Origin: Chthoniobacteraceae bacterium
Lineage (GTDB): Bacteria; Verrucomicrobiota; Verrucomicrobiia; Chthoniobacterales; Chthoniobacteraceae
Direction: 5' to 3'
Assembly: GCA_947449735.1 (NCBI GenBank)
Contig: CANFTB010000044.1
Span: 1 to 36,271, forward strand
Length of the DNA stretch: 36,271 nt
The position numbers and the translations under genes were made by a program. This document shows positions 24,021 to 31,918 of this stretch, one piece after another. The notes under the pieces are model-generated. The model was not told the DNA's origin, made no database searches, and saw only the letters and a list, made by a program, of their open reading frames with translations. Numbering within the stretch: position 1 is the first letter of the stretch; each line of letters opens with the position of its first letter.

Positions 24021-25111
24021 TTGGACGTTGCTAGCAGGGCAGCGAGCTTGCGGTTTTGGCGGGATGTTTGCTCCGCTCGGTCCTCTTCATCTTCGTTTTC
24101 ATCGCGTTCATCCTTGCCGCTGGAATCGTGATCTTGCTCTTCAATGGGTTTGTCGGCCAGTATCTCCGGTTGAAGGACCAGCGTGGCAGGCAGATCCATG
24201 TAAGGAGTGAGCGCCGCGGTTATTTCCTCTTTTGTAATGAGCGACTCGGGTTGGTAGAGCCATTGTTCGACAGTTCTCAGAAGCTCACCGGCAGTAGGGT
24301 GTTCCAGAATTCTGCGAAGCTGTTCCACGCTGTCGAGGTATTCAATTTCCAGAAACTTGCCCCAGTAAAGAAATAGGATCTGTTCGAGGCGGCCTTTTTC
24401 TTCGGAGGTGATGGTTTTCTTCGCGGCTTTTTCAATGAGTGGCCTCAGAATGTCAGCGAGGGTTGGAGGTGCAGGAGAGTTCTCTTTTTGTGTGTCCGAC
24501 TCCAGGGGTGTCTTTTTTCTGAATTTGAAAAGAAAGAGCAACAGCGACTGCAACGTGTTGCGGAAAAGGAACAATCCGCATGCGGACCAGGCGATGGCCA
24601 GGCAAATCAATATCCCAAGGTAGGGAGTTGGTCGTTTGGTGGAGGGGGCATCGAGCTCAATCGCGGAGTAGGTTACTGTTGAGGGGATCAGGCTCCGCAC
24701 GCTGACCGTTTCAACGGGTTCACGCAGCCGTTCCCCGTCGGGGGCCACGAGATAGTCGGTGAGGTTGAACGTGCCTTTTTCGAGACCTAAAAAAAGCAAC
24801 TGGTAGCGGAACTGCCCGTTCTCTGCAGGGGTGATGCTTGTGATGCGCAAGAGAAGCGGGGTGCTTGGTGATTGCGGCGCAACAACGCAGTCTTTGCGGG
24901 GAATGAGAATGGAGGCTTGGTTCTCCGTTCCGACCGATGGAGGGAGGGGGGATGCGAGGATGGGTCTTGGTGAAGGCCAGAGCGCCCATACGAGGCAGAG
25001 GGTGGAGAGTACCAAGGCGGCCGCGGCCGATGCTTGAACCGACTTTGATAGACGACGGAAAAATCCGAGCGGTCGAGTCTTGCGTAACTTTTGCAGGATG
25101 GAGTTGAACAT
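24017..25111 (-). CDS. Two-TM membrane protein of unknown function
   Basis: From the ATG at 25111 the product is 364 residues. A first TM helix (SAAAALVLSTLCLVWALWP) is followed by an approximately 110-residue extracytoplasmic beta-rich region (for example LLLRITSITPAENGQFRYQ). A second TM helix is YLGILICLAIAWSACGLFLF, followed by a cytoplasmic helical domain (about 225-320; EQLRRILEHPTAGELLRTVEQWLY) and a very acidic tail (EDHDSS...ENEDEEDRAEQ). The build loosely recalls BatD-like proteins of aerotolerance operons, but no MoxR, DUF58 or von Willebrand gene is nearby, so I do not assign it. It follows the kinase stop by 57 bp and overlaps the next gene by 4 bp. The 15 codons upstream to 25156 are unlikely to be used. 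Confidence 0.82.
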   Translation of the reverse strand: MFNSILQKLRKTRPLGFFRRLSKSVQASAAAALVLSTLCLVWALWPSPRPILASPLPPSVGTENQASILIPRKDCVVAPQSPSTPLLLRITSITPAENGQFRYQLLFLGLEKGTFNLTDYLVAPDGERLREPVETVSVRSLIPSTVTYSAIELDAPSTKRPTPYLGILICLAIAWSACGLFLFRNTLQSLLLFLFKFRKKTPLESDTQKENSPAPPTLADILRPLIEKAAKKTITSEEKGRLEQILFLYWGKFLEIEYLDSVEQLRRILEHPTAGELLRTVEQWLYQPESLITKEEITAALTPYMDLPATLVLQPEILADKPIEEQDHDSSGKDERDENEDEEDRAEQTSRQNRKLAALLATSK

Positions 25112-25168
25112 CGTGGATTTTTTGGGAGCAGTGTCGCCCCTGCACGGGAGAGGCAAGAAGGAAGGCCT

Positions 25169-27658
25169 TTAGGGGGAGTAGGTTTTCCAGAATTCAGCCG
25201 AAGTTTGCTGCGGCGACCCATTGTTCTGTTCTGCGTGAGAAATGCGTTTCAGGGCCGGGCTCGTCTTGAGAGACTCGGTATTCTTGGGAGATTTCGGGAG
25301 CACAATTTCTTCCAGGTTAAGGCAAGCGGTCAGAGGGCTGATATCGCTGACCGAAGTGTCGCTCAGGTTGAGCTTGCGCAGTGGCAGTGATTTCAATGGC
25401 GTCAGATCCGAGACCGAGTTTGAGCTGAGATTGAGATTCTCGATGCCCGAGCCTGCGAGAAAATCGAGCTGTGAAAGGTTGCAGCTCTTCATGCTCAGCG
25501 TTCTCAGCGGCAGTTTCGAGATCGACTCCAGGAGCGCCTGTGAAATGGAGGGGCTGCACCCGTTCATTGACAGATCGCTCACGGGCATGCCTTCGAGGGA
25601 GTCCAGCGAATCAATGCGCAGGAGCGAGAAGTCTATTTTGAAAGTGCCCTCGGGAGTTTTTACGAGACGCTTAGGCTCCCATCCCGGGAGGGTCGAAAGG
25701 CGTTGTTGCAGCAAGGGGGCAAGTTCCGCGGTTCGCAACTCGAGGTCTGCTTTAAACTTTACGGCGTCTTTCGATCGGCCCTGGCTGTAGAGAGCATTTA
25801 ACAAGGCTGCTTTTCCGGCGATGGAAAGGTCTTTTTCCTGCATGAAAGACTTGGTCAGCCTCGCACAGATTTCAATGTTCTCAGCGGCGACTGGATCCTT
25901 GCGGATTTGCATCACTTTCTGAAAAGCGTCGCTGGCATCTTGGATTTTACCAATGCTTTGAAGCAGTCGTGCTTGAAGGAGAAGGTAGTCGGCGTTGGAT
26001 GGATCCACGTCGACTGCAAAGGACACCTTTTCGAGGGCGTCCTCGAGGCGGCCTTCATCAAGATGGCTCCATGCCCTTTCCACAAGCGTGGGCGCTGCCT
26101 TGCGTAGTCTGGCCAGGCTCTGGGCAGAGCGGTCCATCTCGCGGGCGAAGCCGATGGCGAAGCCGATGCTGAGGACCAGGACAAAGGCGACAGCTGCCGA
26201 AATGGTTCTGTTGCGTTTCATCCAAAGGCTGACGAGCTTGAAGAGCCCTGCGTGTTCTGCTTTCGTGGCAAACCCCGACCTGTAAGCATTCAGGTCTTTC
26301 TGTAAGTCTTCCACGGAGGCGTAACGGTTCGCTGGGTCGTGAGCCATGGATTTCAGCACCATGGCTTCCAGCGAGGCTGGGATCCGGCCGGCCGGGAGGT
26401 GAGGAAGGTGCCCTGTTGGTGTCTCTTGAACGTGCTCGAGGGGCAATCGCTCTGTTTGCCCTGCGTCGTCCGGAGAGGATTTGGACGACTTACTGCTGGC
26501 GTTAGAAGGGGTGATAATTTCGCCCCGGATCACCCGATCGAGAACTTGTTCAGCAGTGCCCGACTCCACCGGGGGACGCAGGCATAAAACGTGGTAGAGA
26601 ATGGCGCCAAGCGAGTAAATGTCGGCCTTTTCACTGATGGCCTCGCTGTTGCCCAGAGCCTGCTCTGGTGGCATGTACTGCGGCGTGCCTAGAATCGCGC
26701 CCGTGAGCGTATGGGATTCGTTTCGGTAGTCGATATCTCCGCCTGAGGCCTCTTCGTCGGTGGCTTCTGCTTGGTCGGGCGAGAGTTCTCTAGGAACCAT
26801 CGACTTAGCTAGGCCCCAGTCCATGACAAGCACCTCGCCGAAGTTGCCGATCATGATGTTGTCCGGCTTGAGGTCACGGTGCACAATTTGCTGGCTGTGA
26901 GCAAACCGTATGGCGTCGCAAACCTTCTGGAAAGTGCTTAGCAGGTTCGTGAGAGTATGGTTGCGTATGGCGTCTTCGTCGCCGCGAGCCAGATCGTTGA
27001 GCACCTGCTTCAATGTAGCGCCCCTGACGAGCTTCATCGTGTAGAAGGGCTGGCCGTGTTCATCCGCCCCCAGTGCGTGTACGGGAACGATGTTTGGATG
27101 TTCTAGTTGTCCGGTGATGCGGGCCTCGTGGATGAAGCGCAGGACGTCGCGCGGAGAATCTCCGCGCAGGACTACCTTCATCGCGACATCCCTCTGGATG
27201 GAGGCGTCAGTGGCCTGCAAAACGGCTCCCATGCCGCCCCTCCCAATGAGGTGTCCTATTTGGTAACCACTGTGCTGGAAGGTGACGTCCTCGGGAAGCG
27301 AGTCCAAAACCGCTTCCTGGGCTGGGGCGAGCGAACCACCAAGAACGGGATCCGCGCAGATTTTGCGCAACTCCACGTAGACATAGCCCATCTGGATTTG
27401 CTGGCCGTGCCAGATCTGCGTCTTTCCGGCGATTGGACCGCCGTTGACCGTCGTGCCGTTGAAGCTTCCCAAGTCTTCAAGAAAGAGGCTGCTAAAGTTG
27501 ACCGTGAGTTTCGCTTGTTTGCGGGAAACGGTGCCAGAGGGAATGCAGATGTCGCAGGCAGGGCTTCGGCCCAGAGAATATTCCCCTGGCCGCAGGACTC
27601 GCCTCAGGAGTTCTTGGCCTTCGCTGGTAATGATGATTTCCGTCTCTGGGACGATCAT
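25169..27658 (-). CDS. FHA-Ser/Thr kinase with TM, TPR and leucine-rich repeats
   Basis: This is an 829-residue Hanks-type kinase. The FHA domain (residues 6-98) keeps Arg31 in LGRSPACD, Ser45-Arg46 and NGTTVNG (67-73), although the usual His is Gln in SRKQAKL; phosphothreonine binding is plausible. The kinase domain spans about 131-460 with GRGGMG (139-144), Lys161, HRDLKPDN (260-267), DWG for DFG (280-282) and PPE for APE (330-332), and has a long insert rich in Ser/Lys/Pro (about 385-420). A TM helix lies at about 486-505, then TPR-like helices, and from about residue 690 several leucine-rich repeats (LPLRTLSMKSCNLSQLDFL, IENLNLSSNSVSDLTPL). This looks like an intracellular kinase with an extracytoplasmic TPR-LRR sensor. 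It is paralogous to 1722-3692 and heads an operon with two envelope proteins. Confidence 0.95.
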   Translation of the reverse strand: MIVPETEIIITSEGQELLRRVLRPGEYSLGRSPACDICIPSGTVSRKQAKLTVNFSSLFLEDLGSFNGTTVNGGPIAGKTQIWHGQQIQMGYVYVELRKICADPVLGGSLAPAQEAVLDSLPEDVTFQHSGYQIGHLIGRGGMGAVLQATDASIQRDVAMKVVLRGDSPRDVLRFIHEARITGQLEHPNIVPVHALGADEHGQPFYTMKLVRGATLKQVLNDLARGDEDAIRNHTLTNLLSTFQKVCDAIRFAHSQQIVHRDLKPDNIMIGNFGEVLVMDWGLAKSMVPRELSPDQAEATDEEASGGDIDYRNESHTLTGAILGTPQYMPPEQALGNSEAISEKADIYSLGAILYHVLCLRPPVESGTAEQVLDRVIRGEIITPSNASSKSSKSSPDDAGQTERLPLEHVQETPTGHLPHLPAGRIPASLEAMVLKSMAHDPANRYASVEDLQKDLNAYRSGFATKAEHAGLFKLVSLWMKRNRTISAAVAFVLVLSIGFAIGFAREMDRSAQSLARLRKAAPTLVERAWSHLDEGRLEDALEKVSFAVDVDPSNADYLLLQARLLQSIGKIQDASDAFQKVMQIRKDPVAAENIEICARLTKSFMQEKDLSIAGKAALLNALYSQGRSKDAVKFKADLELRTAELAPLLQQRLSTLPGWEPKRLVKTPEGTFKIDFSLLRIDSLDSLEGMPVSDLSMNGCSPSISQALLESISKLPLRTLSMKSCNLSQLDFLAGSGIENLNLSSNSVSDLTPLKSLPLRKLNLSDTSVSDISPLTACLNLEEIVLPKSPKNTESLKTSPALKRISHAEQNNGSPQQTSAEFWKTYSP

Positions 27659-27831
27659 GATTTGGGGTGTGTCCCGGGTGGCGGGGAGTAATGCTTTGGT
27701 TTAGCGAAGCCTAGTTAGCTCAAGCATTTTGGGTGCTATTCTGGAAACACTCAGGCGAAGTTGCTTTAGGATTCCACAACTTCCTAAACTTAAAGATGAA
27801 ACGGACGCCCAAAACAAGCTTGCGACGGCTA

Positions 27832-29247
27832 CTATTTTGCTGCCGGCTCAGCCCAGTCCAGACACATTAGCAGGGACTCGTCCCGAAGATAAAGTTTGCG
27901 GTTGGAAAGCACGGGTCCCGTCCAGCACGGGTAGCTCAAACCGGGAACCTGCCAAAAGCCGAGTTCACCCGGCTTTTCAGGGTTAAGATCAAACAGGCCG
28001 AGCCTGCCCGCCTCGCCGAGGGCGATCAGTTTTCCGGCCGCAAATATCAGGGAGCCACGGCCGTAGAATTCCGGCGGCTTCTCTCCCTCTCGCAATTTTG
28101 AGTGGCCGGCATTCGGCCAGCCTTCGAACCTGTCCCAGCGCAGGCGTCCGTCGGCCCAGTCGACACAGCGGAATCGGGCGTCGGGTTCATTGCGCCCGCT
28201 GAATCCATACAGAGCACCCTTCTCAAGGATGGGTTGGCTCCAGTGCATCTCAAGCTGTGTGCCGCGCCACACCTCGTCGACGGCGTCGCCGGAAGGACGG
28301 ACGCGCAGAAGCACGGAGCCAAGCCGGAAGTAGGCAGATGAAAGCAGGATGCAATCATTCTGGACCAGCGGGCTCATTGCGTTGACAGAGGAATCCTGCC
28401 GGGACCGGAACCAGAACGCGAAGTTTAGTTTGCCTGTGGCCGGGGCCAGCGAGAGCAGGCCTTGCCGCGTGCAGCACAGAAGGTGTCGCTTGCCGTGAAT
28501 GGTTGCGAGCACGGGAGTGCAATAACTGGCCTGCTTTTGAAACGCCGGATCGGCCGGGTTCCACTGGACAGTGCGTTCTCCTGGCCAGCCCGTCATTGGC
28601 ACTCCATTCCAGGTGGATTCGCCCCCGTTTTCCCAAACGGTCGCGCCCGTGGAGGCGTCAACGGCGATCACCGCGGAGTTTGGCTGCCCGCCAAGAATGA
28701 GGAACAGTTTGCCGTCTTCGAGAACCGGGGTGCTGCCCACGCCAAAGAATGCCTCCGGGATATTGAAGTCGGCGCGGGTGTCTCGTTGCCAAACCACGCT
28801 CCCGTCCTTTAGGCGGAGGCACAGCAGAAGACCCTCCGCGCCAAATGTGTAACATAATTCTTCCGTGAGAACCGGACTGCACCGGGGGCCGTTGTTGTAG
28901 CCAAAAGGGTCGATGAATTTGCTTGGGTAGGAGTGTTTCCAGACCGGGATTCCCGACACAGCAGAAAAAGTTTCGATGATTTCCTCGCCTCCCACCCTGT
29001 GGTGCAATACGAGCCTGTCTCCCCTGATGCTGGGAGCGCTGTATCCGGTCCCCACCTTGTTTTGCCAGACAATGGGGACGCCGTCCGCTGAAAGGGACTG
29101 GCGAAGTCCGGTTTCAGAAGAGCGGTTGTTTCTGTTTGGCCCAAGAAATTCCGGCCAGTCATCTGCCTTGGTGCTGGTGCTGCAAATCAGGAATGCGAGC
29201 AGCCCCGAAAAAAACGAGCAGTAGAGAAGTCGGTGCGGGAGTCTCAT
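27832..29247 (-). CDS. Secreted PQQ-like beta-propeller repeat protein
   Basis: This 471-residue protein has a Sec signal peptide (residues 1-28, LLYCSFFSGLLAFLI) followed by DDWPEFLGPNRNNRS, the start typical of PQQ-like propeller proteins abundant in Planctomycetes and Verrucomicrobia. Repeated blade motifs of the AxDxxTGxxxW type are seen (VIAVDASTGATVWEN; LRLKDGSVVWQRD; LAPATGKLNFAFW). No cofactor-binding residues of true quinoprotein dehydrogenases could be identified, so enzyme activity is uncertain. It is separated from the kinase gene by 173 bp and divergent from the ferredoxin gene. There is no Shine-Dalgarno sequence. Confidence 0.92.
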   Translation of the reverse strand: MRLPHRLLYCSFFSGLLAFLICSTSTKADDWPEFLGPNRNNRSSETGLRQSLSADGVPIVWQNKVGTGYSAPSIRGDRLVLHHRVGGEEIIETFSAVSGIPVWKHSYPSKFIDPFGYNNGPRCSPVLTEELCYTFGAEGLLLCLRLKDGSVVWQRDTRADFNIPEAFFGVGSTPVLEDGKLFLILGGQPNSAVIAVDASTGATVWENGGESTWNGVPMTGWPGERTVQWNPADPAFQKQASYCTPVLATIHGKRHLLCCTRQGLLSLAPATGKLNFAFWFRSRQDSSVNAMSPLVQNDCILLSSAYFRLGSVLLRVRPSGDAVDEVWRGTQLEMHWSQPILEKGALYGFSGRNEPDARFRCVDWADGRLRWDRFEGWPNAGHSKLREGEKPPEFYGRGSLIFAAGKLIALGEAGRLGLFDLNPEKPGELGFWQVPGLSYPCWTGPVLSNRKLYLRDESLLMCLDWAEPAAK

Positions 29248-29330
29248 AGTTGGCAGGAGAGTCGGTGTTTTTTTGGGGGCGGGCTTAGTCCGTCGGGGGT
29301 TCGGCTTGCTACCGGGTGAGGGAGTTTGGA

Positions 29331-29339
29331 TGCTACACT
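29331..29339 (+). promoter_or_regulatory. Candidate extended -10 element before the ferredoxin gene
   Basis: TGCTACACT (29331-29339) matches an extended -10 (TGN then TACACT). No good -35 is seen at the right distance. Initiation near 29346 would exclude the ATG at 29341 and favour the in-frame ATG at 29368. Confidence 0.35.
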
Positions 29340-29340
29340 T

Positions 29341-29712
29341 ATGGAATCAACTCCCGCGGCGACGGTCATGCCGGAACTTTTTGTCCGGGCAGGCTTGAAA
29401 AATGCCAAAAGGCATCTGTTTTTATGCATTGGTCCGGAGTGCTGTGACCCTCTGGAAGGGGAGCGGGCATGGGAGAATTTAAAGCGCAGAGTGAAGGAGG
29501 TGGGCGCTGAGGTGATGCGGACAAAGGCCGCTTGCCTGAGGGTCTGCCAGGGGGGGCCGTGGCTGGTGATTTATCCGGAAGGAGTTTGGTATGGGGAGGT
29601 GACCGCCGGCCGACTGGAGGTGATATTAGAGCGCCATGTCATCGGGGGGCAGCCTGTTGAAGAGTGGGTTGCGGTCCGCACACCGTGCGGGGGCCAGTCT
29701 TGCGCAGGCTAG
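29341..29712 (+). CDS. Thioredoxin-like [2Fe-2S] ferredoxin
   Basis: This small (123-residue) protein has the fold of the shethna/NuoE-like thioredoxin-type ferredoxins. Cysteines in LCIGPECCDP and, after about 35 residues, in KAACLRVCQGGPWLVIYPE give the Cx4-5C...Cx3C cluster pattern, followed by the typical GVWYGEVTAGRLEVILERHV. It probably carries electrons or binds a [2Fe-2S] cluster in the cytoplasm; its partner is unknown. Two in-frame ATGs (29341 and 29368) are possible, and the second (114 residues, MPELFVRAGLKNAK) fits the candidate -10 element better. No Shine-Dalgarno sequence precedes either. It is divergent from the PQQ-propeller gene. Confidence 0.9.
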   Translation: MESTPAATVMPELFVRAGLKNAKRHLFLCIGPECCDPLEGERAWENLKRRVKEVGAEVMRTKAACLRVCQGGPWLVIYPEGVWYGEVTAGRLEVILERHVIGGQPVEEWVAVRTPCGGQSCAG

Positions 29713-29777
29713 GGTGGCGCCTTTTGCCTCTGTCAGTGCCACGCTTGTGCTGGGCGCCGTCTTCCGGGGGGACAATC

Positions 29778-29792
29778 ACCCGCTGTGCGGGT
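29778..29792. terminator. Hairpin between convergent genes
   Basis: ACCCGC (29778-29783) and GCGGGT (29787-29792) form a perfect 6-bp GC-rich stem with a TGT loop, touching the stop codon of the minus-strand gene at 29792. No T-run follows on either strand, so terminator function is uncertain. Confidence 0.3.
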
Positions 29793-30553
29793 CACCGAGA
29801 AGGGGTTGCCTCGAGAATCCGTGCGGCGATTTTTTCGAAGGTGGCGGGTGTCAAAGCCTTGGCATCCTCTGGCTGGGTCCAGAGGCTGGCGGGTAATTCT
29901 GGGAGGAATTGAATCTGTTCGATGCGGACCACGGCTGTTCCCTCCGGTGCCCTGATGCCGGCACGCTTGAGCCTTCCGTCTGCCGTCAGCCAAAGCCTGA
30001 CAGACCACGCGGCCGCCTCGCTCGGGAGAAGGCGGCTGATCTCTGGCCGCATTCGGACGTCCAGAACCCTGCAGCTGGTTCCGTCCAGTGGCGCGGAGCC
30101 TTTGTCCTGAACCTCGAGAAGGACTGGCAGGAGGGCGAGCTGCTTGCCGGAAAAGGGCAGCTGAAGGGGCTGAAACGTCTTCTTGTTCCCGTCGGAAGGG
30201 AGGCTTGCAAGGAGAGGTGCCAGGACGGAGGCAGGAGCTGCCCAGGCCTTCTGGCCGTCGCGACATGCAGTAACAGTGGTCGCTCCAACAGGAAAGCTCA
30301 GGCGCATCCTTCCTGCCGGCTGGATGGCGAAATCAAATTCCGGCAGGTTGTTTGCTGGAAACTGGAGGGTGCTGATGGATTCTAGTTTGCCCCTGACTCG
30401 TAAAGCCCGCGCGTCGTTAGCGGGGGGTGAGCAAAGCACATCCAAAAAGGGAAGGATCGCCGCTTCGGCCTGTTGTTCTGGAGTGGCTGCCGTTGATTTC
30501 AGGGGACAGGCAGGAAGGGCGCATAAGGCCGCTATCAGCGCAAGAGTTCTCAT
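29792..30553 (-). CDS. Secreted protein of unknown function
   Basis: This 253-residue protein has a Sec signal peptide (MRTLALIAALCALPACPL; the cysteine in PAC could be a lipobox, though the context is poor). The mature part is beta-rich with short amphipathic strands (GKLESISTLQFPANNLPEFDFAI, TTVTACRDGQKAWAAPASVL). This is vaguely like a LolA-type half-barrel, but the match is too weak to name. It is divergent from the ExbB-ExbD-TonB operon across 111 bp, so it may share regulation with that envelope energising system. No metal or catalytic motif is visible. Confidence 0.82.
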   Translation of the reverse strand: MRTLALIAALCALPACPLKSTAATPEQQAEAAILPFLDVLCSPPANDARALRVRGKLESISTLQFPANNLPEFDFAIQPAGRMRLSFPVGATTVTACRDGQKAWAAPASVLAPLLASLPSDGNKKTFQPLQLPFSGKQLALLPVLLEVQDKGSAPLDGTSCRVLDVRMRPEISRLLPSEAAAWSVRLWLTADGRLKRAGIRAPEGTAVVRIEQIQFLPELPASLWTQPEDAKALTPATFEKIAARILEATPSR

Positions 30554-30635
30554 TGATAAAGACCAAGCTAGAAACGTGTGGAAAACTAGTACAGGGTGGA
30601 GGAGGGTTTTCCTAGGAATGCCCTTCGCATATTTT

Positions 30636-30644
30636 GTTATCCTG
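30636..30644 (+). promoter_or_regulatory. Candidate extended -10 for the exbB operon
   Basis: TGTTATCCT (30636-30644) fits TGN plus a TATCCT -10 box, predicting a start near 30651 and a leader of about 14 bases before the ATG at 30665. No -35 match was found. The assignment rests on position and the extended motif only. Confidence 0.3.
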
Positions 30645-30664
30645 CACTAACGAACTTCAGACGC

Positions 30665-31444
30665 ATGGCAGCAACGCTTTTTTCTAATCTAATATTAGCC
30701 AACAGTGACGGCGGACTGATTTTTGCTTTCGAACAGTCGACGCTGCCTGGAAAAGTCGTGCTCGGGGTGCTGTTTTTCGGCTCGGTCTTCTCCTGGTCTG
30801 TCATGCTGAGCAAGATTCTGACTTTACGGGTTGCGCGGAGGCAACGGGAGATGTTCTTGGACCTCTTTCGGCAGGATCGGCAACCTCTACGCCTTTACGC
30901 GGAGGGCCTGACGTTCGAGGGGGCGCCGGTATTCACCGTTTACGAGGCGGGCTGCCGCGAGCTGTCCTATCAATTGCTTGGGGCGTCAGAATTGGACGAG
31001 ACTTTCGGGGCCCGTCTGGAGACGGCTGGAAAAATCACCCCCTCGCAAATGAGGGTGGTTGCGGTTGCTTTGGAAAGAGCAGTAGGGGAGTCCTCGTTGA
31101 AGTTGGAGTCGCAGATGATCATTCTTGCGACGGCGGTGAGCGGTGCCCCGTTCGTCGGGCTTTTAGGCACGGTTTGGGGGGTTATGGAGACTTTCGCGGA
31201 CGTGGCGAAGGCCGGATCTGCAAGCTTGGCGGCAATGGCGCCGGGGGTGTCTGCGGCCTTGATCACGACAGTGACGGGTCTGCTGGTGGCAATTCCAGCG
31301 ATGTTCGGGTATAATTATCTGGTGACTTCGGTGCGCGGGATGATTGTAGAGATGGACAATTTCGCGTCTGAACTCACGAGCGCTTTTGAGCACCGTTATG
31401 TGGAGCACCGCCCCGACGGTCGCTCGGGTGCTGGAAGCCATTGA
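30665..31444 (+). CDS. MotA/TolQ/ExbB proton channel family protein
   Basis: This is a 259-residue inner-membrane subunit of a proton-driven energy-transduction complex. It has three TM helices: KVVLGVLFFGSVFSWSVML (about 30-48); a second in the conserved region SGAPFVGLLGTVWGVMETF, the hallmark of TolQ/ExbB; and a third at GVSAALITTVTGLLVAIPAMFGYN. The long cytoplasmic loop lies between TM1 and TM2. From the ATG at 30665 the N-terminus is MAATLFSNLILANSDGG; codons upstream to 30596 are unlikely. It is followed by exbD-like and tonB-like genes at 41 bp and 16 bp spacing, forming one operon. Whether it serves Tol or Ton function cannot be decided from sequence. Confidence 0.95.
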   Translation: MAATLFSNLILANSDGGLIFAFEQSTLPGKVVLGVLFFGSVFSWSVMLSKILTLRVARRQREMFLDLFRQDRQPLRLYAEGLTFEGAPVFTVYEAGCRELSYQLLGASELDETFGARLETAGKITPSQMRVVAVALERAVGESSLKLESQMIILATAVSGAPFVGLLGTVWGVMETFADVAKAGSASLAAMAPGVSAALITTVTGLLVAIPAMFGYNYLVTSVRGMIVEMDNFASELTSAFEHRYVEHRPDGRSGAGSH

Positions 31445-31485
31445 GTCTCTGGGGGTGACGAAAGCTTTAGTTTAGAGGTCATAAT

Positions 31486-31902
31486 ATGCGCCGTTTCTCA
31501 GACAAGCACAGCATGCACACGCTCAATGAACTGAACGTGACTCCCCTGCTGGATCTGGCGTTCGTGCTGCTTCTGATTTTTATGATCACCACTCCGTTGA
31601 TGGAGAACAGCACCGAGCTCATTCTGCCCTCTGGGCAGAAGGACGGCACAGTGGTGGATCCAAATAGTGTTTTGAGCATCTCCATCTTTCGGGACAACAA
31701 AGTGATGCTGAACACCGAGGTTGTTGAACTGGAGCATCTCACGGAAAAGCTGGCAGGGTTGCATGCTGCAAAACCCGAGGTCGCCGTGGTTGTGCGTTCG
31801 CACAAGGAGCTTCCGGTTCAGCAGTTGATGGAGGTCTTGGACTCCGTGAAGCGGGCTCAAATTACCAAGGTGGGTCTGGCCAAGATTGCGGAGGGCCAGT
31901 AA
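31486..31902 (+). CDS. ExbD/TolR family protein
   Basis: This 138-residue protein has one N-terminal TM helix ([18 protein letters not shown]) carrying Asp23, the essential proton-pathway residue (Asp25 in E. coli ExbD, Asp23 in TolR), and a periplasmic domain (about 45-135, ending [19 protein letters not shown]). The start ATG at 31486 has AGAGG at a suitable distance as Shine-Dalgarno. It is the middle gene of the ExbB-ExbD-TonB unit. Confidence 0.96.
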   Translation: MRRFSDKHSMHTLNELNVTPLLDLAFVLLLIFMITTPLMENSTELILPSGQKDGTVVDPNSVLSISIFRDNKVMLNTEVVELEHLTEKLAGLHAAKPEVAVVVRSHKELPVQQLMEVLDSVKRAQITKVGLAKIAEGQ

Positions 31903-31918
31903 TCGAGGATGGCCGCCG

